Made by a program: the position numbers and the translations under genes. 17,759 nucleotides of DNA from an uncultured Mailhella sp. (GTDB lineage Bacteria; Desulfobacterota; Desulfovibrionia; Desulfovibrionales; Desulfovibrionaceae), in assembly GCF_905187505.1 (NCBI RefSeq), contig NZ_CAJJIC010000040.1, forward strand, positions 1 through 17,759. The letters run 5' to 3'. How positions within the stretch are numbered: position 1 is the first letter of the stretch; each line of letters opens with the position of its first letter. Below the pieces are notes generated by a model. The model did no database searches and was not told the origin of the DNA. It worked only from the letters and a program-made list of their open reading frames with translations. This document shows positions 1 through 8,491 of this stretch, in pieces.

Positions 1-55
1 GTTTTTAACAAAAATGTACTACTTCGAGTCCGGCGGATGATTGTTGCACATTTTG

Positions 56-71
56 AGGGGAGCCTTCCCCT
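56..71 (+). repeat. Small inverted repeat in the gdhA 5' region
   Basis: A six-base-pair stem (AGGGGA / TCCCCT, loop GCCT) lies in the 98 nt before gdhA. No U-tract follows it, so it is not a convincing terminator. It may simply be a 5'UTR hairpin. I see no clear -35/-10 pair in the rest of the short upstream stretch; the gdhA promoter may lie outside the window. Confidence 0.3.
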
Positions 72-98
72 TCCGCCATTTTAAAGGAGCAGAGAGTC

Positions 99-1457
99 AT
101 GGGTAACAGTTACGTGCAGAGCGTCGTGGAAAACGTGCGCGCCAAGAATCCTCATCAGCCGGAATTTCTGCAGGCCGTGGAAGAAGTGCTCTTCTCCATG
201 CAGCCGCTTTTCGACAGAGAATCCAAGTATCAGGAAAACGCCATTCTTGAGCGCATCGTCGTGCCCGAACGCCTTGTGGAATTCCGCGTGGCCTGGACCG
301 ACGACAAGGGCCGCATTCAGGTGAACAACGGCTACCGCGTCCAGTTCAACTCCGCCATCGGACCGTACAAGGGCGGCCTGCGCTTCCATCCCAGCGTGAA
401 CCAGAGCATCCTGAAGTTCCTCGGCTTCGAACAGATCTTCAAGAACAGCCTTACCGGCCTGCCCATCGGCGGCGGCAAGGGCGGTTCCGACTTCGATCCC
501 AAGGGCAAGTCCGACGCGGAAGTCATGCGCTTCTGCCAGGCCTTCATGACCGAGCTTGTCCGCTACATCGGTGCGTTCAGCGACGTTCCCGCCGGCGACA
601 TCGGCGTGGGCGGCCGCGAAATCGGCTACCTCTTCGGCCAGTACAAGCGTCTGACCAGCCGTTTTGAAGGCGTGCTCACCGGCAAGGGCCTCAAGTGGGG
701 CGGCTCTCTGGCTCGTACCGAAGCCACCGGCTTCGGCAACGTGTACTTCGCCGAGAACATGCTGAAGGCCGTCGGCAAGGAAATCGAAGGCAAGACGGCC
801 GCCGTGTCCGGCGCGGGCAACGTGGCCATCTACACCGTGAAGAAGCTCTATCAGCTCGGCGCGAAGCCCGTCACCGTGTCCGACTCCCGCGGCTGCATCT
901 ATCAGCCGAGCGGCATCAACCTTGAAGTGCTGCAGCAGGTCAAGGAACAGGAGCGCGCTCCCCTCACCCGTTACGCCGAACTGTGCAAGGACGCCACCTT
1001 CATTCCTGTTTCCGAATATCCTGCGGGCGAACATCCCGTGTGGAACGTGGGCGCCGATCTCGCCTTCCCGAGCGCCACGCAGAACGAAGTCACCCTGGCC
1101 GACGCGAAGAACCTGCTCTCCAAGGGCTGCATCTTGGTGAGCGAAGGCGCCAACATGCCTTCCACCCTTGAAGCTACCGCCGAATTCCAGAAGGCCGGCA
1201 TCTGCTACGGCCCGGCCAAGTGCGCCAACGCCGGCGGCGTGGCCACCAGCCAGCTCGAAATGGAACAGAACGCGGGCATGACCTCCTGGACCTTCGACGA
1301 AGTGGACGGCAAGCTCAAGGGCATCATGGCCGGCATCTTCAAGGCTGCCCACGATACCGCCGAAGAATTCGGCCAGCCCGGCAACTACGTGATGGGCGGC
1401 AACATCGCCGGCTTCCGCAAGGTGGCCGACAGCATGATCGAACAGGGTCTCATGTAA
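99..1457 (+). CDS. gdhA: NADP-type glutamate dehydrogenase
   Basis: Reductive amination of 2-oxoglutarate with ammonium to glutamate, a cytosolic hexameric enzyme; glutamate is the amino donor for the aromatic transaminations. The 452 aa length fits the hexameric (about 450 aa) class. Visible motifs are the substrate-binding GPYKGGLRFHPSV (Lys91), the LPIGGGKGGSDFDP block with the catalytic Lys127, PAGDIGVGGREIG with the catalytic Asp167, and the Rossmann motif SGAGNVA (237-243). The last is followed by SDSRG, where Ser instead of an acidic residue favours NADP over NAD. The start is supported by AAAGGAG nine nt upstream of the ATG. The gene is monocistronic here: an intrinsic terminator follows 36 nt after the stop and the next genes are convergent. 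Confidence 0.97.
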   Translation: MGNSYVQSVVENVRAKNPHQPEFLQAVEEVLFSMQPLFDRESKYQENAILERIVVPERLVEFRVAWTDDKGRIQVNNGYRVQFNSAIGPYKGGLRFHPSVNQSILKFLGFEQIFKNSLTGLPIGGGKGGSDFDPKGKSDAEVMRFCQAFMTELVRYIGAFSDVPAGDIGVGGREIGYLFGQYKRLTSRFEGVLTGKGLKWGGSLARTEATGFGNVYFAENMLKAVGKEIEGKTAAVSGAGNVAIYTVKKLYQLGAKPVTVSDSRGCIYQPSGINLEVLQQVKEQERAPLTRYAELCKDATFIPVSEYPAGEHPVWNVGADLAFPSATQNEVTLADAKNLLSKGCILVSEGANMPSTLEATAEFQKAGICYGPAKCANAGGVATSQLEMEQNAGMTSWTFDEVDGKLKGIMAGIFKAAHDTAEEFGQPGNYVMGGNIAGFRKVADSMIEQGLM

Positions 1458-1493
1458 GGAGCCCGTCGGCTCATCCGCTGACAGACAGATACG

Positions 1494-1531
1494 AAAGCGC
1501 CGTCTTCCGTCGTTCGGAAGGCGGCGCTTTT
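1494..1531 (+). terminator. Intrinsic terminator of gdhA
   Basis: A 16-bp stem (AAAGCGCCGTCTTCCG with CGGAAGGCGGCGCTTT, one G-U pair) closes on a TCGTT loop and ends in TTTT. It is the expected end of the gdhA transcript. The A-rich 5' side could also give some termination of the convergent operon. Confidence 0.9.
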
Positions 1532-1660
1532 GCGTGGCGGGAAAAGCGGAAGGGCGCCTCATGATGCCGGATGTGCCGAAGGCGATGCGCCTCATGGCGC
1601 AGGCCGCATCGGACGGAAGCGGGGAGAAAAGACGGTCCCTCTCGGGGAAGCGCCTTTATG

Positions 1661-1677
1661 CCGCCTCCCGGAGGCGG
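1661..1677. repeat. GC-rich inverted repeat between the convergent genes
   Basis: A near-perfect palindrome with arms CCGCCTCC and GGAGGCGG around one base. As RNA it folds as a 7-bp stem with a 3-nt loop on either strand. No U-tract follows on the minus strand, so it is at best a weak stop for the aroE transcript. Confidence 0.35.
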
Positions 1678-1695
1678 ATTTCCGGCGAACGGTGC

Positions 1696-1736
1696 GCGAC
1701 GGGCCCGGGCCGTCCTTTCGGGGCGGGCCTTGTCGC
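1696..1736 (-). repeat. Interrupted GC-rich stem downstream of aroE
   Basis: On the minus strand, just after the aroE stop, GCGAC-AA-GGCCCG pairs with CGGGCC-C-GTCGC. This makes an 11-bp interrupted stem around a 16-nt loop. There is no U-tract, so it is not a canonical intrinsic terminator. It may protect the 3' end or cooperate with the gdhA hairpin to end the aromatic operon. Nothing coding is evident in 1532-1755. Confidence 0.35.
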
Positions 1737-1755
1737 AACCATGTTCAGGGTGAAC

Positions 1756-2622
1756 CTACAAGCCTTTTTTCAGCTCGGGCACGAGCTTTTTCTGTACGGC
1801 GGCCATCATGAGCGAGGCGTCGAGCGGCATGGAGGCGAACTGCTCGAGCGCCAGAATGGCCTGATGGATGAGCATGCCGAGGCCGTTCATGACGTGGTGG
1901 CCGCGCTTTTCCGCTTCCTTGAGAAGTTCGGTTTTGAGCGGCCGGTAAATGAGGTCGCATACCGGAGCACCGGCGGGCAGGCGATCGAGAAAGTCGAAGG
2001 AGGAGAACTGCGAATTCACCCCCTGCATGCCGAGCGGCGTGCAGTTGATGAAAAGTTCCGCCTCGGAAAGCGCCTTTTCAAAGTCTTCGCTGCCTATGGC
2101 GACCACGCGGACGCGGCTCGAGGCTCGGGCGAGCTCTTCCGCCCTGGCCGGGGTGCGGCAGCATACGGTGATCTGTCCCGCCCCTTCGGCGGCCAGCTTG
2201 AGCACCACGGAGCGCGCGGCTCCGCCGGCGCCGTACACGGCGATGCGCAGGTCTTTCGGCCGTATGCCCTCATCGTGCAGCGAGCGCACGAAGCCCCCTC
2301 CGTCGGTGTTGTGCCCGTGGAACCGGCCGTCACGTATGACCACGGTGTTCACGGCGTGGTACATGGCGGCGTCGTCGGAAAGGGTGTCCATGAGCGGCAC
2401 GAGATCGGTCTTGTGCGGCATGGTGGCGTTGAAGCCCGCAAGGTTCAGGCCGGGAGCGCCGGGCAGCCATGCCCCCACGGTTCCGGCGGGCACGCGGATG
2501 CGGCCGTAGGTGCAGGGAATGCCGAGCTCATCGAGCATGGCCTGCTGGATGAGCGGGGAGAGGCTGTGTTCTATGGGATCGCCGATGACGGCCAGCGTTT
2601 TTCCGTCGAGAAGGGAACTCAT
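1756..2622 (-). CDS. aroE: Shikimate dehydrogenase
   Basis: NADPH-dependent reduction of 3-dehydroshikimate to shikimate in the cytosol. The 288 aa length is normal for AroE. Visible are the shikimate-binding SLS (20-22), FNATMPHK with catalytic Lys71, HNTDGGGF with Asp107, the nucleotide-binding GAGGAA (131-136) and NCTPLGM. It is the last gene of the minus-strand aromatic operon, 13 nt after the aroK stop, with GGAG in that gap as ribosome binding site. It carries out the step before AroK. A plus-strand ORF of 396 codons across this gene is an antisense shadow. Confidence 0.96.
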   Translation of the reverse strand: MSSLLDGKTLAVIGDPIEHSLSPLIQQAMLDELGIPCTYGRIRVPAGTVGAWLPGAPGLNLAGFNATMPHKTDLVPLMDTLSDDAAMYHAVNTVVIRDGRFHGHNTDGGGFVRSLHDEGIRPKDLRIAVYGAGGAARSVVLKLAAEGAGQITVCCRTPARAEELARASSRVRVVAIGSEDFEKALSEAELFINCTPLGMQGVNSQFSSFDFLDRLPAGAPVCDLIYRPLKTELLKEAEKRGHHVMNGLGMLIHQAILALEQFASMPLDASLMMAAVQKKLVPELKKGL

Positions 2623-2635
2623 GGCATGCTCCGGG

Positions 2636-3154
2636 TCAGGCGTGAGAGAGGTGACGGCGGTAATGGCGCAGTATCTGAAGTATGCGGCGCTTCAGCGTGC
2701 GCGGGCCGCCGTGATTGGGGATGACGACGTCGGCATGGCGGCGGTAGAGGTCAAGGCGTTCGGCGTAGAGACGAAAGAGTCTGTCCCTGTCGTTCTGCAC
2801 GAGCGGCCGGTCGGTAAGGGAGGTCGAGCGCAGAATGTGCGAGGGGTGTCTGTCGATGAAGACGACAAGGCCGCCTTGCGAGAGCGCCTTCATGTTTTCC
2901 TCGCGCAGCACCATGCCTCCGCCCGTGGAGATCACCGCGCCGTCCCGGGCCGCCGCCTCTTTTGCGCAGACGGACTCGATGTCGCGAAAGCCGCTTTCTC
3001 CCTCTGCGGCGAAGATGTCGGGAATGGTCCGGCCGGTCTTCTGTTCGATCATGACGTCGGTGTCCAGGAGCGGCAGGCGCAGCCTGCGCGCGAGCCTTTT
3101 GCCGAAGGTGGTCTTGCCGCAGCCGGAAAGGCCGATGAGCACGAGATTCTTCAT
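2636..3154 (-). CDS. aroK: Shikimate kinase
   Basis: ATP-dependent phosphorylation of shikimate to shikimate 3-phosphate. The 172 aa length is typical. The P-loop GLSGCGKT (8-15), Asp31/Asp33 of LLDTD, FRDIES with Arg57, the GGG triplet (78-80) in ISTGGGM and the lid arginine in LTDRPL are all present. The reading frame stays open far upstream (to 3589), but the true start is the ATG at 3154. It overlaps the aroC stop as ATGA, is preceded by GGGGG, and begins with the canonical strand-1/P-loop sequence. The overlap implies translational coupling to aroC. Confidence 0.95.
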   Translation of the reverse strand: MKNLVLIGLSGCGKTTFGKRLARRLRLPLLDTDVMIEQKTGRTIPDIFAAEGESGFRDIESVCAKEAAARDGAVISTGGGMVLREENMKALSQGGLVVFIDRHPSHILRSTSLTDRPLVQNDRDRLFRLYAERLDLYRRHADVVIPNHGGPRTLKRRILQILRHYRRHLSHA

Positions 3155-4209
3155 GCAAGCACCCCCGGCACTTCCGTGAGCGCGAGAGCGCAGGCCGCTT
3201 CGATGACGGGCACGGCGCGGGAAAGGATGCACGGGTCGTGCCTGCCGGTGATGACGAGTTTTTCCGCCCTGCCCGTGTTCATGTTCACGGTGTCCTGCTC
3301 CCGGCCTATGGAGGGGGTGGGCTTGATGATCACGCTGAACACGACGGGCATGCCGTTGGAAATGCCGCCGTTGATGCCGCCGTTGTTGTTGGTGCGCGTG
3401 GTCGGTCTTTCTCCCGGCACAAAGGCGTCGTTGGCTTCGCTCCCGCGCATGGAGGCAAGGCCGAAGCCCGTGCCGAAGGCTATTCCCTTCACCGCAGGCA
3501 CGGCAAAGACGTGCCTTGCGATGATGGTTTCGATGTTCTCGTCGAAGTCCGGGCTGCCGAGTCCGGCGGGAACGCCGAGCGCAAAGCATTCTATGATGCC
3601 GCCCACGGAGTCGCCGTCGGCGCGGGCGGCGAGAACGGCCTGCTGCATGGCTTCGCCCCGGGCGTCGTCCACTACGGGAAAGCTCTTTCTTCCCGCCGCG
3701 CGCAGCGCCTCAAGGTCGGGTGCGGCAAGATCGAGGGGGGCATCCTCGATGTCCGCAATCCGGCTGATGCGGGCCAGAACCTCCACGCCTTTTTGCTTCA
3801 GCGCCAGTCTGGCAAGAGCCCCGGCAAAGACCAGGGGCGCCGTGAGACGGCCGGAAAAATGGCCGCCGCCCCGGTAGTCTTCAAAGCCGCCGTAGCGCAG
3901 ATGCGCCGTGAAGTCGGCGTGGCCGGGCCGGGCGAGCCAGCGCGTGGCGGCGTAGTCGCGCGATCTTGTGTCGGTGTTTTCAATGACGCCGCAAAGGGGG
4001 GTGCCGCAGGTCTTTCCCTCGAACACGCCGCTCAGAATGCGGACGTCGTCCTTTTCGTTTCTCGCCGTGGCCAGAGGTGACCTGCCCGGAGCTCGGCGCG
4101 CCATCTGTGCACGGATGAAGTCCATGTCCACGTCGAGCCCCGAAGGGACGTTCTGAAGCACGATGCCTATGGCAGGACCGTGGGATTCGCCGAACAGGCT
4201 GTAACGCAT
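3151..4209 (-). CDS. aroC: Chorismate synthase
   Basis: Converts 5-enolpyruvylshikimate 3-phosphate to chorismate with reduced FMN, the last common step. 352 aa. The N-terminus starts directly at MRYSLFGESHG. RPGHADFTAHLRYG, the flavin/substrate region GGHFSGRLTAPLVFAGA, and TRTNNNGGINGGISNGMPV follow. The GGHFSGRLTAP form differs from the more familiar GGRSSARET of enteric AroC; from memory it resembles a subgroup seen in Firmicutes and other anaerobes. The start codon shares one base with the tyrA stop (TAATG), with AGGA eight nt upstream. It overlaps aroK by four nt. Confidence 0.96.
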   Translation of the reverse strand: MRYSLFGESHGPAIGIVLQNVPSGLDVDMDFIRAQMARRAPGRSPLATARNEKDDVRILSGVFEGKTCGTPLCGVIENTDTRSRDYAATRWLARPGHADFTAHLRYGGFEDYRGGGHFSGRLTAPLVFAGALARLALKQKGVEVLARISRIADIEDAPLDLAAPDLEALRAAGRKSFPVVDDARGEAMQQAVLAARADGDSVGGIIECFALGVPAGLGSPDFDENIETIIARHVFAVPAVKGIAFGTGFGLASMRGSEANDAFVPGERPTTRTNNNGGINGGISNGMPVVFSVIIKPTPSIGREQDTVNMNTGRAEKLVITGRHDPCILSRAVPVIEAACALALTEVPGVLA

Positions 4210-5045
4210 TATTTCTGTCCTTTTTTGAGACCCATGCGGGCCGACTGAAGGGCCACCTTCCGGGCCTCCTCATGAATTTTTTTCTTTTCCTCGCCTTCCT
4301 TCCACCACCAGCGGGCCTTGTGCAGAATGAGGTCGACGTCGCCTGCGGCCGCGAGGGAAAGCAGGTTTCTGTACTGACGCGTCATGGCCTGACTGTGGGG
4401 ATTGGCTTCAAAAAGCCATGTGAACAGCGCTCCGTCCTCCATGAGCTGCTTTTCCGTGGAGTTCATGCGCCGGAGAAACGAGGGCGTTATGTACGGCAGG
4501 AGCGCGGGGTCTTCCGCCGTCATGGCGAAATACACCGCGCTCGTGATGAAGTTCATGCCCTGTATCTTGGCTTCCGCGATGTCGTGTTCTTCGGCCGTGG
4601 CGCGGAAGGTCACGCAGCCGAAGTGCTGAAACAGGCTTTCGGTAAAACGGGTGTCCTCTTCCGAGGCGTTTTTCCCCGGCACTATGGTCACGCGCAGTTC
4701 CAGATCCTGTGCGGGCACGGGCCCGAAAAGCGGATGCGTGCCCACCACCGGCCCGCTCCACAGGCTTTCCATGTGCTGCATGGGCAGTTCCTTCACCGAG
4801 GTGATGTCGGCAAGGATGGCGTCGGGCTCCATGAAGGGCCTGAGCGTGGTCACGGTGTCGGCTATGGCCGTGGCCGGTATGCACAAAAGCACGAGGCGCG
4901 CCCCCCGGCAGGCGTTTCTTACGTTTTCCTCCTCAAAGGGCAGGTCGAGCCCCAGCACGGTGAGATCGGGATTGCGGCTGAAGCGCTCCGTGAGCATGGC
5001 CCCCATGCGGCCCCGGCAGCCTACGATGACGATGCGCTCGCTCAT
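4209..5045 (-). CDS. tyrA: Prephenate dehydrogenase
   Basis: Oxidative decarboxylation of prephenate to 4-hydroxyphenylpyruvate, the committed step to tyrosine. 278 aa, monofunctional: no chorismate mutase or ACT domain is visible. The Rossmann start is IVIVGCRGRMG, with the second strand ending in GLDLP (Asp suggests NAD preference), then ADITSVK and VVGTHPLFGP with the catalytic-type His. An in-frame ATG at 5060 would add five residues, but I chose 5045. It overlaps the aroA stop as ATGA, like its neighbours, and has GGAG nine nt upstream inside the longer version. No Tyr-sensing domain is seen, so Tyr control may be transcriptional. Confidence 0.9.
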   Translation of the reverse strand: MSERIVIVGCRGRMGAMLTERFSRNPDLTVLGLDLPFEEENVRNACRGARLVLLCIPATAIADTVTTLRPFMEPDAILADITSVKELPMQHMESLWSGPVVGTHPLFGPVPAQDLELRVTIVPGKNASEEDTRFTESLFQHFGCVTFRATAEEHDIAEAKIQGMNFITSAVYFAMTAEDPALLPYITPSFLRRMNSTEKQLMEDGALFTWLFEANPHSQAMTRQYRNLLSLAAAGDVDLILHKARWWWKEGEEKKKIHEEARKVALQSARMGLKKGQK

Positions 5046-6361
5046 GCAAGGGCGCTCCATACGTTCCAGAATTCAGGAAAGGACTTGCGCACCACGGAAG
5101 GATCGTCCACCGAGACCTTCCGGCCTTCGGCAAGGCCGAGCAGCGACACGGCCATGGCGATGCGGTGGTCGTTGTAGGTGGCAAACACCGTGCCTTCGGG
5201 AATGACCGGTCCTTCGGGAGCGGTGCCGTGCACGGCAAGAAAGTCCGGCCCTTCCTCCACCTTCACGCCGATGCGGGAAAGTTCCGCGGCGCAGGCTGAG
5301 AGGCGGTCGCACTCCTTGATGCGCAGATGCGCGACGTTCGTGATGCGCGTTTCGCCTTCGGCAAAGGCCGCCGTCATGGCCACGGTGGGCACGAGATCCG
5401 GGCAGTCGCCCATGTCCACCTCAATGCCGGAGAGCTTCGAGGGGCTCACGAGAATGCCGTCCTCCCTGATGTCCACGGACGCTCCCATGGAGCGCAGAAT
5501 GTCCAGCATGGCGCGGTCTCCCTGAAGGGAGTCGGCGCGAAGGTTCGTGACGAGAACGGGCTTTTTGCCCACGGCTCCGGCCGCGAGAAGATACGAGGCT
5601 CCCGACCAGTCGCCTTCCACCGCGTGTTCGCCGCAGCGGTAGCTTCCGGGCTGCACGGTGATGCGGAGGCGTCCGGGACGGGCCTCGGTCACGCTCCTCC
5701 ACGCAACGCGCTTCCAGCCATCGCCTGAGAGTTCCTCCACCTTAAAGGCTATGCCGAAGTCTTCCATGACCTGAAGGGTCAGGCCCACGTAGGGCCAGGA
5801 GACCACCTTGTTTCCCGTAAGGGAAATGCAGAGGGGGGAAGGACAGAAGGGGGCGGCGAGCAGCAGGCCGGAGAGAAACTGGCTCGACTCGTCCACGCTC
5901 ATGGAAACTTCGCCGCCGGAAAGGCCGTGCGTTTCGAGCACGAAGGGAGGGAAGCCCTTTTTTCCTTCAAAGCGAATGCGTGCGCCGAGCTGTTCGAGCG
6001 CGCTTGTAAGCGCGCCTATGGGACGAGCGTGCATTCTCTCCACGCCGTGAATGCGGAAGGAGCCGCGCCCTGCGGCCAGAACCGCGGTGAGCAGGCGGCA
6101 GGTGGTGCCCGACTCTCCCACGTTGCAGTCGGAAGGAGCGTCCGTGCCGCCTTCGGGACCGTTCTTCATGCCGCAGACTCGCCATGAGCCGCCTCCGAGG
6201 TCTTCCAGAACGGCTCCTGCCGTGTGGAGAATGTCGCGCGTGCGCTCAAGATCGGCGCTTGAGAGCGCATGGCGCACCAGTGAGTCGCCGTGCGCCAGAG
6301 CGGCCGCGATGAGCGTGCGGTGAGAGACGGACTTGGAGGCGGGGGCCTGAAGGGTGATCAT
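5042..6361 (-). CDS. aroA: 3-phosphoshikimate 1-carboxyvinyltransferase (EPSP synthase)
   Basis: Transfers enolpyruvyl from PEP to shikimate 3-phosphate. 439 aa, usual length. Visible are APASKSVSHR (the Lys/Ser/Arg substrate site at the N-terminus), NVGESGTTCRLL (the PEP-site loop), DLVPTVAMTAAFAEGETRI, HLRIKECDRL and NDHRIAMAVSL. In the PEP loop the Gly equivalent to the glyphosate-contact glycine is kept. The residue after the Arg is Leu, not the Pro of enteric enzymes. The gene starts three nt after the pheA stop, with AGGA nine nt upstream, and overlaps tyrA by four nt. Confidence 0.96.
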   Translation of the reverse strand: MITLQAPASKSVSHRTLIAAALAHGDSLVRHALSSADLERTRDILHTAGAVLEDLGGGSWRVCGMKNGPEGGTDAPSDCNVGESGTTCRLLTAVLAAGRGSFRIHGVERMHARPIGALTSALEQLGARIRFEGKKGFPPFVLETHGLSGGEVSMSVDESSQFLSGLLLAAPFCPSPLCISLTGNKVVSWPYVGLTLQVMEDFGIAFKVEELSGDGWKRVAWRSVTEARPGRLRITVQPGSYRCGEHAVEGDWSGASYLLAAGAVGKKPVLVTNLRADSLQGDRAMLDILRSMGASVDIREDGILVSPSKLSGIEVDMGDCPDLVPTVAMTAAFAEGETRITNVAHLRIKECDRLSACAAELSRIGVKVEEGPDFLAVHGTAPEGPVIPEGTVFATYNDHRIAMAVSLLGLAEGRKVSVDDPSVVRKSFPEFWNVWSALA

Positions 6362-6364
6362 GAA

Positions 6365-7504
6365 TCAGAATCCTGTGGTGTTGGCGGTTGAGTCGAGACG
6401 CGGGCCCTCGGGGTAGCAGCCGAGCACGCGCACCGAGTTGCAGCAGGCGTCGAGGTCTTCAATGAGCGCTCTTCGTCCCGCGGAGGAAAGGTCGCATTCC
6501 ACGTCGGCAAAGAACACGTAGTCCCAGCACGATCCCTTCATGGGACGGGATTCGAGCTTGGTCATGTTCACCTTGTGGGCGGAAAAGGTGTTGAGGACGG
6601 TGGAAAGCGTGCCGGCCCGGTTGGGAACCGTGAAAAGAAGCGAGGACTTGAAGCGTTCCTGTTCCCCTGCATGGTCGGTCCGGGACGGAGAGACGCCGGG
6701 GCGGATGAGCACGAAGCGCGTCCAGTTGGCGGTGTCGTCCTGAATGTTGTCGGCAAGAGAGCTCATGCCGAGCTTTTCGGCCATGCTGCGATGCCCGATG
6801 GAGGCCGCCCCTTCCTCGCGGGACGCCTTCCACGCGGCGGCCGCCGTGGACTCCACGGACACGAGCCGCACCGAAGGAAGATGCGCGCGCAGCCACGCGG
6901 CGCACTGACCGAGGGGCTGAGCGTGGGAGTAGACGGTCGTTATGTTCTCCAGCGACTTTTCCCGGCTGAGCAGACTGTTGGCGATGCGGGAGAAGAACTC
7001 GGCCTGAATGTTCACCTCGTACTGGGAGAACAGGTCGAAGCTCTGCGTGATGGTGCCGTGGATGGAATTTTCCAGCGGAATGATGCCCGCGTCGTATTCG
7101 CCGAGGCTCACGCCGCGGAAGATTTCGTTGAAGTCGTGACAGGGCACGAAGGTCATGGATTCGCCGAGAAAGTCTCTGGCCGCAAAATAGGAAAACGTGC
7201 CTTCCGGCCCCAGATAGGCTATGGCGGCCGGCTTCTGCAGCGAGCGGGAGGCCGAAAGAATGGCGCGCCACACGGCCGTGACGTGTTCCGCCTTGAGCGG
7301 ACCCTGGTTGAGCGAGGCGAGCCTTTCCAGAAGCCTGGCCTCCCGTGCCGGATCGAACACCCTGCCCGAGACCTGCCGCTTCGCCTGTCCGACGGCGAGG
7401 CTGAGATTCGCCCGCCGGTTCAGAAGTTCAAGAAGCTGCCGGTCGACCTCGTCGATCTGTTCACGCAGCTTGTCGAGACCGGGAATCTGGAAAGGCTCTG
7501 CCAT
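6365..7504 (-). CDS. pheA: Chorismate mutase / prephenate dehydratase (P-protein)
   Basis: Bifunctional branch enzyme: chorismate to prephenate, then prephenate to phenylpyruvate for Phe. 379 aa. The AroQ-type mutase helix is at about 10-85 (LREQIDEVDRQLLELLNRRA, then AKR). The dehydratase is at about 93-270, beginning IAYLGPEGTFS and ending with the catalytic TRF (262-264). The C-terminal ACT domain at about 288-365 has NRAGTL (295-300) and ESRP (318-321). These are the places where Phe binds in homologues, so feedback inhibition by Phe is likely. An AGGAG lies nine nt before the start, inside the end of aroB'. The mutase also feeds tyrA, two genes downstream. Confidence 0.96.
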   Translation of the reverse strand: MAEPFQIPGLDKLREQIDEVDRQLLELLNRRANLSLAVGQAKRQVSGRVFDPAREARLLERLASLNQGPLKAEHVTAVWRAILSASRSLQKPAAIAYLGPEGTFSYFAARDFLGESMTFVPCHDFNEIFRGVSLGEYDAGIIPLENSIHGTITQSFDLFSQYEVNIQAEFFSRIANSLLSREKSLENITTVYSHAQPLGQCAAWLRAHLPSVRLVSVESTAAAAWKASREEGAASIGHRSMAEKLGMSSLADNIQDDTANWTRFVLIRPGVSPSRTDHAGEQERFKSSLLFTVPNRAGTLSTVLNTFSAHKVNMTKLESRPMKGSCWDYVFFADVECDLSSAGRRALIEDLDACCNSVRVLGCYPEGPRLDSTANTTGF

Positions 7505-7507
7505 GAT

Positions 7508-8476
7508 CTACTTCTCCTGAATGTCTTCCTTGATGCGCATGCCGAAGTGACGTCCGGCCTCGTCGGTGCGACAGAGCACCTTGTCGCCGGGCTTGAGCGT
7601 CACCACGCTCACGGGCGTGCCGTCCGGCGCGGTGAGACGGATGGTTTCGGCGTTCTGCAGGAACACCGCGCCCTTCTTGTCGCCGACTCTGGCTTCGACG
7701 AGCAGCATGGGCCGCACTTCTATCTTCACCCGTCCCGCCGTGGCGAGGCTTGTCGCTCCCGTATGGTCCACCACGAGCATCTGCCTGCCGGCAACGACTT
7801 CCGAGAGATAGGTGGTGGCGTCGCCGGGCAGGCGTATGTAGGCGTGCACCGCGCCCGCGTTCACGCGGAAGGGGCGGGAGGCCACATATTCGTTGTGCTC
7901 GGTTTCGGCATGGACGAGAAAGGTGAAGGCGCTGGAATTGCCCACCAGCATGCCCTGACCGCGGTGCAGCATGGACATGGTGTCTATGCACACGCGGTGA
8001 CCGAGTCCTGCGGGCTCCACGCGGGTGATGACGGCTTCCTCGAGCTCTTCGTGCTCCCGGCTTATCTTGCAGCGGGACACGATGTCCTTGAGCTCACCTA
8101 TGGCTTCGGGCAGCACCACGATGCCCTGCACGCCGCGCTGAAGAATGCCCGAGGCAAGCACGGCCTCCTCAAGACTTCCCGCTTCGGCCACCACGTTGTC
8201 GCACTGGGCGAGCAGGTTTTCCACGGGAATGATCTCCCATCCCCGGGCCAGCACGACCTGTCTGCCGGAGCGGAGAGCGTCGCGTATGTCCTCCTCATCG
8301 CTCTTGGAGGTCATGGCGCGGGAGGGCATGTCCTCCTCGGCAAGGACCTGCGTGCGGGAAAGCTGGGAAACCGAGTCCACCTTGTCCGCGGGAACGATGA
8401 CCCCGTCGACGCCGGATTCCAGCGCGAGGGTCACGTCGTTCTTGCTGAAGGGCACGCTCTTGAAATAGATGATCAT
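7508..8476 (-). CDS. aroB': 3-dehydroquinate synthase II (archaeal-type)
   Basis: In the alternative entry route this NAD-dependent enzyme oxidatively deaminates and cyclises 2-amino-3,7-dideoxy-D-threo-hept-6-ulosonate (ADTH) to 3-dehydroquinate. It replaces the unrelated AroB. 322 aa. Characteristic blocks are the N-terminal IYFKSVPFSKNDVTLALESGVDGVIVPADKV, ALASGILQRGVQGIVV-like text in mid-protein, GAVHAYIRLPG...TTYLSEVVAG, and GRVKIEVRPMLLVEA near the C-terminus. The upstream partner aroA' supplies its substrate. An AGGAG lies five nt before the ATG in the 15-nt gap after aroA'(1). Confidence 0.93.
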   Translation of the reverse strand: MIIYFKSVPFSKNDVTLALESGVDGVIVPADKVDSVSQLSRTQVLAEEDMPSRAMTSKSDEEDIRDALRSGRQVVLARGWEIIPVENLLAQCDNVVAEAGSLEEAVLASGILQRGVQGIVVLPEAIGELKDIVSRCKISREHEELEEAVITRVEPAGLGHRVCIDTMSMLHRGQGMLVGNSSAFTFLVHAETEHNEYVASRPFRVNAGAVHAYIRLPGDATTYLSEVVAGRQMLVVDHTGATSLATAGRVKIEVRPMLLVEARVGDKKGAVFLQNAETIRLTAPDGTPVSVVTLKPGDKVLCRTDEAGRHFGMRIKEDIQEK

Positions 8477-8491
8477 GGCCTCTCCTGAAAG

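Noticed and set aside
81..1595. 504-codon open frame on the minus strand across gdhA
   Set aside because: Antisense shadow of a clear glutamate dehydrogenase in GC-rich DNA; low-complexity His/Ala/Gly-rich translation without family motifs.
1534..2724. 396-codon plus-strand frame across aroE
   Set aside because: Shadow of aroE. The opposite strand has all shikimate dehydrogenase motifs; this frame has none.
3155..3589. N-terminal extension of shikimate kinase (open frame to 3589)
   Set aside because: The extra 145 codons overlap aroC out of frame and look like shadow sequence; the normal start with ATGA overlap is at 3154.
6575..8488. 637-codon plus-strand frame across pheA and aroB'
   Set aside because: Spans two well-supported minus-strand genes; composition is typical of a GC-driven shadow.
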